This document shows positions 16,748 through 25,109 of a stretch of DNA of 64,000 nucleotides, one piece after another. The notes under the pieces are model-generated. The model was given only the letters and a program-made list of their open reading frames with translations, searched no databases and had not been told where the DNA came from. This DNA comes from Williamsia maris (GTDB lineage Bacteria; Actinomycetota; Actinomycetes; Mycobacteriales; Mycobacteriaceae): assembly GCF_024171815.1 (NCBI RefSeq), contig NZ_JAMTCJ010000002.1, positions 372,001 to 436,000 on the forward strand. Reading direction: 5' to 3'. Made by a program: the position numbers and the translations under genes. Every line of letters begins with the position of its first letter. Within the stretch, counting starts at the first letter, position 1.

Positions 16748-18619
16748 ATGGCCAACCACCTTCTCGAGAAGCCGGCCGAGCCGGCCGACAAGCGCAACCG
16801 CACGCGGTCGCTGGAGGAGCTCGGTCCCAACTACAAGTGGATCGCTCTCTCCAACACCACGCTCGGGATGCTGATCGCGACGATCAACTCCTCGATCGTC
16901 CTCATCGCCCTCCCCGACATCTTCAAGGGCATCAAGCTCAACCCGCTGGAGTCGCAGAACACCAGCTACCTGCTGTGGATGATGATGGGATTCCTCGTCG
17001 TCACAGCGGTTCTCGTCGTGAGCTTCGGACGGCTCGGCGACATGTTCGGCCGCGCGAAGATGTACAACATCGGCTTCCTGGTCTTCACCGTGTCATCGAT
17101 CTTCCTGGCGGCCACATGGTTCGACGGCAGCAAGGCGGCGATCTGGCTGATCTTCTGGCGGGTTATCCAGGGTGTCGGCGGCGCGTTCCTGATGGCGAAC
17201 TCGTCGGCCATCCTCACCGACGCCTTCCCGCAGCATCAGCGCGGACTGGCCCTCGGCATCAACGGCGTTGCCGCCATTGCCGGTTCGTTCCTCGGCCTGC
17301 TGGTCGGCGGCATCCTCGCCCCGATCGACTGGAACCTCATCTTCCTGGTGTCGGTCCCGTTCGGCGTGGTCGGAACCATCTGGGCCTACATGAAGCTGCA
17401 CGACACCGGGGTCCGCCAGAAGGCGACGATGGACTGGTGGGGCAACATCACGTTCGCCGTGGGCCTCATCGCGATCCTGGTCGGCATCACCTACGGCATC
17501 CAGCCCTACGGCGCATCGAACATGGGATGGATGAGCCCGATGGTGCTCACCTGCCTGATCGGTGGTGCCGCGGTGCTCGCCGCCTTCGCCGTGATCGAGA
17601 CCAGGGTGTCGAACCCGCTGTTCAACCTGTCGCTGTTCAAGAACAACTCGTTCCTGTACGGCAACATCGCCAACCTGATGGGGTCGATCGGCCGCGGCGG
17701 ACTGCAGTTCATCCTGATCATCTGGTTGCAGGGGATCTGGTTGCCGCAGCACGGGTACGACTACACCCGCACCCCGCTGTGGGCCGGTATCTACATGGTC
17801 CCGTTGACCATCGGATTCCTGCTCTCGGCGCCGGTGTCGGGCTATCTGTCCGACAAGGTCGGCACCAAGTGGTTCACCACCTCGGGCCTGTTCATCACGG
17901 CGGCGACGTTCGCCGCGCTGATCGCGATCCCGGTGGACTTCAACTACTGGGCCTTCGCGGTGATCCTGTTGATCAACGGCATCGGCATGGGCCTGTTCGC
18001 CTCGCCGAACCGCGCCGAGGTGATGAACAGCCTGCCCGCCAACGCCCGTGGATCGGGCGCCGGGATGATGACCACGTTCCAGAACGCGGCCATGGTGCTC
18101 TCCATCGGCCTGTTCTTCAGCCTGATGATCGCCGGCCTGTCAAGCGATCTGCCGTCGGCCATGAGCAACGGCCTGCTGGCACACGGTGTCTCGCCGGCCG
18201 ACGCCAACCAGGTCGCCAGCCTGCCGACGGTGGGCATCCTGTTCGCCGCGTTCCTGGGCTACAACCCGATCAAGGAACTCGTCGGACCGAACCTGCACAC
18301 ACTGTCGCAGTCGAACCAGGACACCCTTACGGGGCTGAAGTTCTTCCCGCACCTGATCTCGGAGCCGTTCTCCAACGGTCTCTCGGCGGCGTTCACCTTC
18401 GCCATCGTCTGCTGCATCCTGGGAGCCATCGCGTCGCTGTTCACCGGGCGCGCCGGCGACAAGGCCGCGATCGAGCCGCACGAGAGTGTGGGCGAGGAGC
18501 TCGCGAGTGTGTCGATGGGCGGTGTCGCCGCCCGCGATGCCGAGCATTCCGAAAACAATTCGGACACCGACGGTCCGGGTCCGGACCGCCCGCATCGTCC
18601 GGAGCACGCCTACCGCTAG
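16748..18619 (+). CDS. DHA2-type MFS multidrug efflux transporter
   Basis: A 623-residue major-facilitator protein with about 14 hydrophobic helices, the pattern of QacA/EmrB proton-driven drug exporters. Motif A (GRLGDMFGRAKMY) follows helix 2, and a motif-C-like Gly-rich helix GINGVAAIAGSFLGLLVGG lies near helix 5. The long polar C-terminal tail (from about 570) is unusual. The ATG has a strong GAGGAAGAAG site. It follows the MarR regulator, its probable controller, and is closed by a hairpin at 18643-18676. Confidence 0.9.
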   Translation: MANHLLEKPAEPADKRNRTRSLEELGPNYKWIALSNTTLGMLIATINSSIVLIALPDIFKGIKLNPLESQNTSYLLWMMMGFLVVTAVLVVSFGRLGDMFGRAKMYNIGFLVFTVSSIFLAATWFDGSKAAIWLIFWRVIQGVGGAFLMANSSAILTDAFPQHQRGLALGINGVAAIAGSFLGLLVGGILAPIDWNLIFLVSVPFGVVGTIWAYMKLHDTGVRQKATMDWWGNITFAVGLIAILVGITYGIQPYGASNMGWMSPMVLTCLIGGAAVLAAFAVIETRVSNPLFNLSLFKNNSFLYGNIANLMGSIGRGGLQFILIIWLQGIWLPQHGYDYTRTPLWAGIYMVPLTIGFLLSAPVSGYLSDKVGTKWFTTSGLFITAATFAALIAIPVDFNYWAFAVILLINGIGMGLFASPNRAEVMNSLPANARGSGAGMMTTFQNAAMVLSIGLFFSLMIAGLSSDLPSAMSNGLLAHGVSPADANQVASLPTVGILFAAFLGYNPIKELVGPNLHTLSQSNQDTLTGLKFFPHLISEPFSNGLSAAFTFAIVCCILGAIASLFTGRAGDKAAIEPHESVGEELASVSMGGVAARDAEHSENNSDTDGPGPDRPHRPEHAYR

Positions 18620-18642
18620 GCGGGTTCGCTCTCACGCACCAC

Positions 18643-18676
18643 ACGGCGCGTCTGCTCCTCGGAGCAGGCGCGCCGT
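18643..18676 (+). terminator. hairpin terminator after the efflux pump
   Basis: Outer arms ACGGCGCG (18643-18650) and CGCGCCGT (18669-18676) and inner arms TGCTCC/GGAGCA make a two-part stem, 24 bases past the stop of the transporter gene and about 100 bases before the protease gene. Confidence 0.8.
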
Positions 18677-18777
18677 CTGCTGTGCGGGGCCGCGGTCGGA
18701 ATTTTCAGCGAAGTGGGGGCTTGCTGTTGGGAACCTCTCAGGAACGCGGAGTTGTCTGGGTGTTCAGGAGGAACACT

Positions 18778-20022
18778 GTGAATCACGAACCGCACCACGG
18801 CATCCATCGCGCCGACGACCACCGCCCGTACGACCCGGGTATGCCGCCCGGCGGTTGGCAGCAGGCGCCGCCCTACACCTACGGCCCGCCTCCGCAGCCG
18901 CCCGCGCCGACCCGTCGGTACAACCCGTTCGGGATGCTGGCGCTGGCCGCGTTCACCGTCGCCGTCGCCGTCCTGACCGCGTTCGGCGCCACGGCGCTGC
19001 ACGAGCAGTCGGCCGCCCCCACACAGTCACAGGCCGTGGCGCCGGTCCAGCGTGTGGACAACACCGTCGACGGCACCACATCGGCTGCCCTGCAACGCGC
19101 CGCGCAGGCCGTTGTCCCCGGGATGGTCTACATCAACACCGAACTCGGCTACGAGAACGGCGCGGGTGCCGGAACCGGGATCGTCCTGTCCTCCACCGGC
19201 GAGGTGCTGACGAACAACCACGTCATCTCCGGCGCCACATCGATCACCGCGACCGATCTGGGCAACGGCCGCACCTATCCCGCCACCGTGGTCGGGTACG
19301 ACCGCAAATCCGATGTCGCAGTGGTGAAGTTGACCGGTGCGACCGGTCTCACCACCGCACCGCTGGGCGACTCGAACGCCGTCAAGGTCGGCGACGCCAT
19401 CGTGGGCGTCGGCAACGCTGGCGGCGGGGGCGGCAACCCGACCGCCGCTCCGGGCCGCGTCACGAACCTCGACCAGTCGATCACAGCCAGCGACGAGTCC
19501 TCGGGATCGGCGGAACAGTTGACCGGTCTGATCCAGATCGCGGCGAACATCCAACCCGGCGATTCCGGCGGCCCGATGGTGAACTCGTCGGGCAAGGTCG
19601 TCGGCATGAACACCGCCGCCAGCCAGGGGTACCGGCTCGGCGGCCAGAACACCGGTGGCGGCGAGGGATTCGCGATCCCGATCGCCCGAGCCCGCGCGGT
19701 CGCGGGTCAGATCACCTCCGGGTCGCGCTCGGCGACGGTCCACATCGGCGACTCGGCGATGCTGGGCGTGACCGCGAGTGACGGTCCAGGCGGAGCCGGC
19801 GCAGTCGTACAACAGGTCCTCGACAACGGGGCCGCGGCGCAGGTGTTGTCGGCAGGCGACACGATCACCTCGCTCAACGGCACCCCGATCGGCTCGGTCA
19901 CCGCACTCACCGAGACCATCGACACGCTCTACCCCGGCAACTCGGTACCCATCACCTGGGTCGATCAGAACGGTCAGCAGCAATCGGCGACCGTGACCCT
20001 CGCCAAGGGCGCCGCGGCCTGA
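18778..20022 (+). CDS. pepA: PepA/HtrA-like membrane-anchored serine protease with PDZ domain
   Basis: A 414-residue trypsin-fold protease: a Pro-rich cytoplasmic N-terminus (1-48), one membrane anchor (52-75), then an external protease domain with catalytic His148 (TNNHVIS), Asp179 (KSDVAVV) and Ser263 (QPGDSGGPM). A C-terminal PDZ domain (about 322-410; LSAGDTITSLNGTPIGSV) recognises unfolded or exposed C-termini. The pattern closely resembles mycobacterial PepA (Rv0125 type), which acts in envelope quality control. The GTG start is set by CAGGAGGA 6 bases upstream. The same frame stays open far upstream over the pump gene, but only as a shadow. Confidence 0.9.
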   Translation: MNHEPHHGIHRADDHRPYDPGMPPGGWQQAPPYTYGPPPQPPAPTRRYNPFGMLALAAFTVAVAVLTAFGATALHEQSAAPTQSQAVAPVQRVDNTVDGTTSAALQRAAQAVVPGMVYINTELGYENGAGAGTGIVLSSTGEVLTNNHVISGATSITATDLGNGRTYPATVVGYDRKSDVAVVKLTGATGLTTAPLGDSNAVKVGDAIVGVGNAGGGGGNPTAAPGRVTNLDQSITASDESSGSAEQLTGLIQIAANIQPGDSGGPMVNSSGKVVGMNTAASQGYRLGGQNTGGGEGFAIPIARARAVAGQITSGSRSATVHIGDSAMLGVTASDGPGGAGAVVQQVLDNGAAAQVLSAGDTITSLNGTPIGSVTALTETIDTLYPGNSVPITWVDQNGQQQSATVTLAKGAAA

Positions 20023-20105
20023 GCGGCCGCGGCGGGTCGTCCGTGCTGGTGGTGTGGCGCAGCAATTCGAGTCCACGCGACGTCGTTGAGGTCCTGGTCG
20101 GTCAT
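19974..20105 (-). pseudogene. possible remnant of a gene following the crotonase fragment
   Basis: A 43-codon frame starting MTDQDLNDVAWTRIAAP with a GGAGAAA ribosome site, 25 bases downstream of the stop of the crotonase remnant on the same strand. The first 17 residues look like an ordinary protein start, while the rest (His/Ala-rich, overlapping the protease gene end) does not. It may be the cut-off beginning of a lost gene. Weakly supported. Confidence 0.3.
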
Positions 20106-20130
20106 CGGTTTCTCCGTTAACCGGGCCGGT

Positions 20131-20322
20131 TCAGGCGCGGTCGCGGAACTCCGGCTGGGTTCCCGTCGCGGCCGCCATGGGGTCGTCGTCGACGCCGGTG
20201 AGCAGGCCCAGTGACCGTGCCCGCTCGGCATCGAACACCTCACCGGTCATCGTCAGCAGCTTGGCGGTGTCGATGGACGTGAGCTGCGCGAGAGATGCGG
20301 TCGCCGACATGTCCGGGATCAG
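20131..20322 (-). pseudogene. enoyl-CoA hydratase (crotonase) remnant
   Basis: About 63 codons read like the middle of an enoyl-CoA hydratase: LIPDMSATASLAQLTSIDTA, then KLLTMTGEVFDAERARSLGL, then LTGV. This is the segment just after the catalytic region in full-length crotonases, which are about 260 residues. The N-terminal half with the CoA-binding and oxyanion loops is missing, and after LTGVDDDPMAAA only a short tail ending EFRDRA precedes the stop, so the C-terminal trimerisation part is also gone. The upstream break falls next to the ACTTTCC palindromes. No start codon fits. Clearly a fragment. Confidence 0.6.
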
Positions 20323-20327
20323 ACTTG

Positions 20328-20372
20328 ACTTTCCCGCCAGGAAAGTCCAAGCTACTTTCCAACAAGGAAAGT
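20328..20372. promoter_or_regulatory. twin palindromic operators
   Basis: Two identical inverted repeats: ACTTTCC-5 bases-GGAAAGT at 20328-20346 and again at 20354-20372, 26 bases apart centre to centre. The spacers differ (CGCCA and AACAA), so the arms are what is conserved. They lie 11 to 56 bases before the ATG of the membrane protein gene whose transcript also encodes a winged-helix regulator, the natural candidate to bind them. Confidence 0.7.
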
Positions 20373-20383
20373 GAGATGACGTC

Positions 20384-20848
20384 ATGGCAGATCCGACTCC
20401 CGAACAGGCGCGAGAAGCACTCGACGTGGTGGGGCGAGCGCGCGCGGACGTGTCGCACGAGGTGGGACTTCCGCGCTGGTACTGGTGGGCGATGGCGGCA
20501 GGATGGGTGGTGCTGGGCATCATCGGCGCGTTCGGCCCGGTCTGGCTGACGACGGTGGCGACCATCGCGTTCGGCGCCGGTCACGCGGCGGTCGCGTCCC
20601 GAATTCTCGACGGGCGTCATCGGACCCGGGGACTGCAGGTTTCCCGCGCCGTGGCCGATCGTCGCGTGCCGGTCGCGGTGATCGGGATGCTGCTGGTGCT
20701 CGTGGCGGTGACGGTGGTCGCGGCCATGGCCCTGGACACCGACGGTGCCCGGCACCCCGAGCTGTGGTCGGCGGTGCTCGTTGCGGCCGTCATCGGCTTC
20801 GGCGGCCCCGAGATGCTGCAGACCATGCGTCGGTGGATGAAAGCGTGA
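20384..20848 (+). CDS. four-helix membrane protein co-transcribed with a winged-helix regulator
   Basis: A 154-residue membrane protein: a polar 25-residue N-terminus, then hydrophobic helices at about 31-50, 53-72, 94-113 and 126-143. No recognised motif. Its TGA overlaps the GTG of the regulator gene by 4 bases. The small membrane protein plus HTH pair behind a tandem operator suggests a self-regulated membrane-stress or transport function, which is an inference. Confidence 0.7.
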   Translation: MADPTPEQAREALDVVGRARADVSHEVGLPRWYWWAMAAGWVVLGIIGAFGPVWLTTVATIAFGAGHAAVASRILDGRHRTRGLQVSRAVADRRVPVAVIGMLLVLVAVTVVAAMALDTDGARHPELWSAVLVAAVIGFGGPEMLQTMRRWMKA

Positions 20849-21183
20849 CCGAAGGACGGTTCGACGAGCTCATCCACCCGAGTACCCGCCTGTCCCTGGT
20901 GGCGACGCTGGCCGCCACCGACTGGGCTGAGTTCGCGTTCCTGAAAGATCGTCTGTCGCTGTCGGATTCAGCGCTGTCGAAGCAGTTGTCCACCCTCGAG
21001 GGCGCGGACTATCTGATCACCGAGCGCGTGAGCACCGGGCGACGACGCACGGTCCGGGCGCGGCTCACCGACACCGGCCGCGATGCCTTCGCAGGCCACG
21101 TCGCCGCGCTGCAGGCCATCGTCGGCGACGCACAGGCGGTCGCCGCCGAGGTGCCTGCTCCCGCTACTCCACGCCGATCGTGA
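20845..21183 (+). CDS. winged-helix transcriptional regulator
   Basis: A 112-residue single-domain regulator of the MarR/ArsR-like winged-helix type. It has IHPSTRLSLVATLAATDWAE at about 9-28, recognition helix region LSLSDSALSKQLSTLEGADY (about 36-55) and wing RVSTGRRRTVRARLT. It is short, without a separate ligand domain. The GTG start overlaps the stop of the membrane protein gene, so the two are coupled. Its last codons overlap the convergent Mop gene by 20 bases. Confidence 0.8.
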   Translation: MTEGRFDELIHPSTRLSLVATLAATDWAEFAFLKDRLSLSDSALSKQLSTLEGADYLITERVSTGRRRTVRARLTDTGRDAFAGHVAALQAIVGDAQAVAAEVPAPATPRRS

Positions 21184-21376
21184 CCTCGGTGGATTTGACC
21201 AACACGGTGGCCTGCTGGCCGACGGTGAGGCCGAGGTCCTCGACGGCCTCCTTGGTGATCGACGAGACGACGGTCTGACCGCCGCCGTCAAGAGCGACCT
21301 TCACCGTGGCCATCACCGAGCCCAGGTTGATCTCGGTGATCACACCGGCGAGCTGATTACGGGTCGACAACCTCAT
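21164..21376 (-). CDS. Mop/TOBE-domain molybdate-binding protein
   Basis: A 70-residue single TOBE (Mop) domain: MRLSTRNQLAGVITEINLGS, VKVALDGGGQTVVSSITKEA, then DLGLTVGQQATVLVKSTEV. Such small proteins form hexamers that bind molybdate or tungstate in the cytoplasm for storage or delivery. Length and pattern match the family. No molybdate transporter or cofactor gene is nearby, so it stands alone here. Its 3' end overlaps the regulator gene on the other strand. Confidence 0.85.
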   Translation of the reverse strand: MRLSTRNQLAGVITEINLGSVMATVKVALDGGGQTVVSSITKEAVEDLGLTVGQQATVLVKSTEVTIGVE

Positions 21377-21537
21377 GACGTGGGCGTTCCTCTCCGGGGC
21401 GCGGACCCGGGTCTCGGGTCACGGCACCACGCTAGTGGCAGCGCACGACCGTTTTGACCCGGTCCACCGTTGTCGCGCAGCATTGAGCTCGACTGGCCGA
21501 ACACCGCCGGTCACCACACTGAGGGTGGGAGAAACCA

Positions 21538-22683
21538 ATGCGCAGGACCCTGTACGGACCCGACCACGCCGCGTTCGGCGAATCGGTCAGCGAGTTCATC
21601 GACCGATACATCACCCCGCGGCACGAGGCGATCATCGAGCAGCGCTTCATCGATCGGGAGATCTGGAAGCACGCCGGCGAGTCCGGGTTCCTCGGACTCG
21701 AGGTGCCCGAGGCGTACGGCGGATCCGAGGCCGGCGACTACCGGTTCAATGCGATGTTCACCGAATTGCTGTCCGGGGTCAGCGCGGCGTTGCCGTCCGC
21801 GTTCGGCATCCACGTCGACATCGTCGCGCCGTACCTGGTGAACCTGACCACCGAGGAGCAGCGCAAGCGGTGGCTGCCGGGGTTCTGCACCGGCGACATC
21901 GTCACCGCGATCGCGATGACCGAGCCCGCCGCCGGCTCCGACCTCGCCGGGATCAAGACCACCGCGAAGCAGGAGGGCACCGACTGGGTCATCAACGGGT
22001 CGAAGACCTTCATCACCAACGGCTTCAACGCCGACCTCGTGGTCGCCGCGGTGAAGACCTCCCCGGAGAAGAAGTCCAAGGGCATCACCATGTTCGCGAT
22101 CGAGAAGGACATGCCCGGATTCGAGCGCGGGCGCAAGCTCGACAAGGTCGGCCAGCCCGAATCCGACACCGCCGAGCTGTTCTTCACCGACGTCCGCGTC
22201 CCGGCCGAGAACGTCATCGGCGAGGTCGACCGCGGTTTCATCCACATGATGACGTTCCTGCCGCAGGAGCGGCTCAACGCGGCGGTGTCGAACCTGGCCC
22301 ACGCCAAGGCGTTGTTCGGGGAGACGCTGACCTACGTCGAGGAGCGCAAGGCGTTCGGGAAGTCGATCGGGTCGTTCCAGTTCAACAAGTTCACCATCGC
22401 CGAGCTGGCGACGCAGATCGACGTGACCCAGGCGTTCATCGACGCCTGCGTCACCGCGCACACCGAGGGCGAACTCAGTGCGGCCGACGCGGCGAAGGCC
22501 AAGTGGTGGACCGCGGAGATCCAGAACAAGATCCTCGACGCCTGCCTGCAGCTGCACGGCGGCTACGGCTACATGAACGAGTACCGCATCGCGCAGGCGT
22601 GGAAAGACGCCCGGGTCACGCGCATCTGGGCGGGGTCCAACGAGATCATGAAGGAGATCATCGGCCGCGATCTCGGCTTCTGA
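21538..22683 (+). CDS. acyl-CoA dehydrogenase (LCAD-like active site)
   Basis: A 381-residue flavoprotein that introduces a trans-2,3 double bond into acyl-CoA. FAD/substrate motifs are AIAMTEPAAGSDLAGIKTTA (about 120-139) and FITNGFNADLVV, and the C-terminal CLQLHGGYGYMNEYRI. At the place where most family members have IYEGT with the catalytic Glu, this protein has IWAGSNE. Instead FLPQERLN near 240 carries a glutamate in the helix used by long-chain/isovaleryl-type enzymes. Start by ATG after GGGAGAAACC. An SDR gene follows 55 bases later and may share the pathway. Confidence 0.9.
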   Translation: MRRTLYGPDHAAFGESVSEFIDRYITPRHEAIIEQRFIDREIWKHAGESGFLGLEVPEAYGGSEAGDYRFNAMFTELLSGVSAALPSAFGIHVDIVAPYLVNLTTEEQRKRWLPGFCTGDIVTAIAMTEPAAGSDLAGIKTTAKQEGTDWVINGSKTFITNGFNADLVVAAVKTSPEKKSKGITMFAIEKDMPGFERGRKLDKVGQPESDTAELFFTDVRVPAENVIGEVDRGFIHMMTFLPQERLNAAVSNLAHAKALFGETLTYVEERKAFGKSIGSFQFNKFTIAELATQIDVTQAFIDACVTAHTEGELSAADAAKAKWWTAEIQNKILDACLQLHGGYGYMNEYRIAQAWKDARVTRIWAGSNEIMKEIIGRDLGF

Positions 22684-22738
22684 TCCTCCCCGTACTCTGA
22701 CCAGACGAACGCACCCCGCACCACCTGAGGAGACCCCG

Positions 22739-23500
22739 ATGCCCGTTCTCGACATGTTCCGTCTCGACGGCAAGGTGGTCATCGTGACCGGCGCGTCCTC
22801 CGGGCTGGGTGTGGCCTTCGCGCAGGCCTCGGCCGAGGCCGGCGCGTCGGTGGTCCTGGCGGCGCGTCGAGTCGAGAAGCTGGGCGACACAGCACAACTG
22901 GTCGAGGCGGCCGGTGGGCGGGCACTCAGTGTCGCCACCGACGTCGCCGATCCCGAACAGGCCCAGGCGATGGTCGACGCCGCGATGAGCGAGTTCGGTC
23001 GGGTGGACGTGCTGATCAACAATGCCGGTATCGGCACCGCGGTGCCGGCGACCCGTGAGACCCCTGAGCAGTTCAGGTCGGTCATCGACGTGAACCTCAA
23101 CGGTTCCTACTGGGCCGCGCAGGCCGCCGCGCGTGTGATGGAGCCGGGCAGCTCGATCATCAACATCTCCAGCGTGCTGGGCCTGACGACCGCGGGTCTG
23201 CCGCAGGCCGCCTACGCAGCGAGCAAGGCGGGCATCATCGGGCTCACCCGCGACCTCGCGCAGCAGTGGGGCAGCCGAAAAGGCATCCGCGTCAACGCGA
23301 TCGCACCCGGGTTCTTCGAGTCCGAGATGACCGATCAGTACGACCACGGCTACCTCGACGCACAGGCCGCACGCCGACTGCTCGGCCGGATGGGCGACCC
23401 CGCGGAGCTCGCCGCGACCGCGGTCTGGCTCGCGTCGGCCGCAGGCGGATACGTCACCGGACAGACCATCGCGGTCGACGGCGGCGTCACCGTCACGTAG
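22739..23500 (+). CDS. short-chain dehydrogenase/reductase
   Basis: A 253-residue classical SDR: cofactor loop TGASSGLG (17-24), NNAG (94-97), Ser144/145, Tyr159 and Lys163 (YAASK), and the C-terminal VDGG. The ARR after the second strand suggests NADP preference. ATG with CTGAGGAGA upstream. Placement behind an acyl-CoA dehydrogenase fits a 3-hydroxyacyl-CoA dehydrogenase/reductase role, but SDR substrates cannot be read from sequence. Confidence 0.88.
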   Translation: MPVLDMFRLDGKVVIVTGASSGLGVAFAQASAEAGASVVLAARRVEKLGDTAQLVEAAGGRALSVATDVADPEQAQAMVDAAMSEFGRVDVLINNAGIGTAVPATRETPEQFRSVIDVNLNGSYWAAQAAARVMEPGSSIINISSVLGLTTAGLPQAAYAASKAGIIGLTRDLAQQWGSRKGIRVNAIAPGFFESEMTDQYDHGYLDAQAARRLLGRMGDPAELAATAVWLASAAGGYVTGQTIAVDGGVTVT

Positions 23501-23645
23501 TACCCCGCCTCGGCTGACCAGCCCCGTCGTCTGTTCGCCAGGATCGCGTCGGCCTTCATCTTCTTCTCATTCGTGCCGCGTATCATCGGCGGCCGTATGC
23601 CCCGTGGCCCGTCCGGCCGACAACCGAGAAGAGTTCAGGAACCTC

Positions 23646-24428
23646 ATGGCTGCCAATGACCGCAAGCGTCGCCCGATGGTGACCGATCCCCGCGCCGACG
23701 AACGCCGCCGCAGCCTGTTGATCAAGGTCGCCGCGACCGTGGTGGTCGTCGTGGTAGCCGTCGCCATCGGGGTGTGGCTGATCGTGACCAAGGACGACGG
23801 GACGTCGACGTCCGCGTCGCCGGCGGGACCCATCGCGTCCGGTACGGCCGGTTCTTCGTCGACGCCGTCGGTGGTGACCGACACCGGCGCCTACCGGGTC
23901 GACAAGGTCACCTCGCCGAAGGCCACCCTGACCCTCATCGAGGACTTCCAGTGCCCCGCGTGCAAACAGTTCGAGTCGATCTTCGGTGACGCGATCAAGC
24001 AGATCCGGGGCAACTCCCAGGTCGCGGTGGACTACAAGCCCATCGCGATCCTCGACCGCATGTCGTCGACCAAGTACTCCACCCGCGCGGCGAACGCGTC
24101 GGCGTGTGTCGCCGAGGCGACCGCGGGCGACGGCGACTTCGCCACGTGGCTCGCCTACCACGACGAGCTCTACGCGCAGCAGCCCGAGGAGCAGTCGTCC
24201 GGGCTCACCGACGAGCAGCTGACGAGCATCGCCACCGACGCAGGCGCACCCGCGTCGATCTCGAAGTGTGTCGACGACGGCCAGTACTCGGGCTGGGTCA
24301 CCGAGCAGACACAGAAGGCCGCCCAGAACGGACTGCAGGGCACGCCGCAGGTGGAGCTCAACGGCAAGGTCGTCGAGCTGAGCACCCCGCAGGCGTTGAT
24401 CGCCGCGGTCGACGCAGCGGTCGCCTGA
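23646..24428 (+). CDS. DsbA-like thioredoxin-fold protein, membrane-anchored
   Basis: A 260-residue protein with a basic N-terminus, one membrane helix (about 25-47), a Ser/Thr-rich linker and an external thioredoxin fold with an inserted helical domain. The active site is CPAC (Cys103/Cys106 in EDFQCPACKQF). It should oxidise cysteine pairs of exported proteins. The ATG at 23646 with CAGGAAC is chosen over an upstream GTG at 23604. Its stop overlaps the VKOR gene start (ATGA), which supplies the matching re-oxidant. Confidence 0.9.
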   Translation: MAANDRKRRPMVTDPRADERRRSLLIKVAATVVVVVVAVAIGVWLIVTKDDGTSTSASPAGPIASGTAGSSSTPSVVTDTGAYRVDKVTSPKATLTLIEDFQCPACKQFESIFGDAIKQIRGNSQVAVDYKPIAILDRMSSTKYSTRAANASACVAEATAGDGDFATWLAYHDELYAQQPEEQSSGLTDEQLTSIATDAGAPASISKCVDDGQYSGWVTEQTQKAAQNGLQGTPQVELNGKVVELSTPQALIAAVDAAVA

Positions 24429-25060
24429 TGACACTGACCGACGCCGACCACGAGCCCGACCCGCTCGTCGACGACGCGGTCGAGCAGCCCGACTGGGCGC
24501 CGGGACGGGTGACCGGACTGATCATCCTGATCGCCGGGGCCATCGGACTCGTCGCCGCCGCGACGCTCACGATCGAGAAGTTCAAACTCCTCGAAGACCC
24601 CTCCTACCGACCCAGCTGCAGCATCAACCCGGTCCTCTCCTGCGGATCGGTCATGCAGACCGCGCAGGCACAGTTCTTCGGATTCCCCAACCCACTCATC
24701 GGCATCGCAGCGTTCGCGATCGTCGTGGTGACCGGCGTGCTCGTTCTCGCTCGTGTCGCACTACCGGTCTGGTACTGGATCGGGCTCGCCCTCGGCACGA
24801 CCGCGGGCATGGTGTTCGTGTTCTACCTGATCACCGAGAGCATCTACCGCATCAACGCGCTGTGCCCCTACTGCATGGTGGTCTGGACCATCACCCCGAT
24901 CCTGTTCGTCGTCGCCGCCCAGACCGCTGCCCGTCTGGGCAGCATCCCCGCACTGTGGCGCATCGTCGGGTGGCTGTGGCCCGTCCTGGTCATCTACTAC
25001 GTCGTCGTCATACTGCTGATCGCAGAACACTTCTGGTACTACTGGTCGACCCTGATCTGA
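24428..25060 (+). CDS. VKOR-family disulfide-generating membrane protein
   Basis: A 210-residue integral membrane protein of the vitamin K epoxide reductase family, which in bacteria re-oxidises DsbA using menaquinone. The redox centre CPYC (Cys146/Cys149) is at the end of a helix and the loop pair Cys64/Cys72 (CSINPVLSC) follows helix 1, all four cysteines the family needs. There are five hydrophobic helices. It is translationally coupled to the DsbA-like gene; together they form a complete oxidative-folding module. Confidence 0.92.
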   Translation: MTLTDADHEPDPLVDDAVEQPDWAPGRVTGLIILIAGAIGLVAAATLTIEKFKLLEDPSYRPSCSINPVLSCGSVMQTAQAQFFGFPNPLIGIAAFAIVVVTGVLVLARVALPVWYWIGLALGTTAGMVFVFYLITESIYRINALCPYCMVVWTITPILFVVAAQTAARLGSIPALWRIVGWLWPVLVIYYVVVILLIAEHFWYYWSTLI

Positions 25061-25109
25061 TCGGACGTATGTGCGCATGGCGGGCGCCCGACGATGATTC
25101 AATGACCTG

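Noticed and set aside
16837-18777. Giant 1061-residue protein joining the pump region and the protease
   Set aside because: The first two thirds are out of frame with the transporter and Arg/His-rich; the GTG at 18778 with CAGGAGGA is the protease start.
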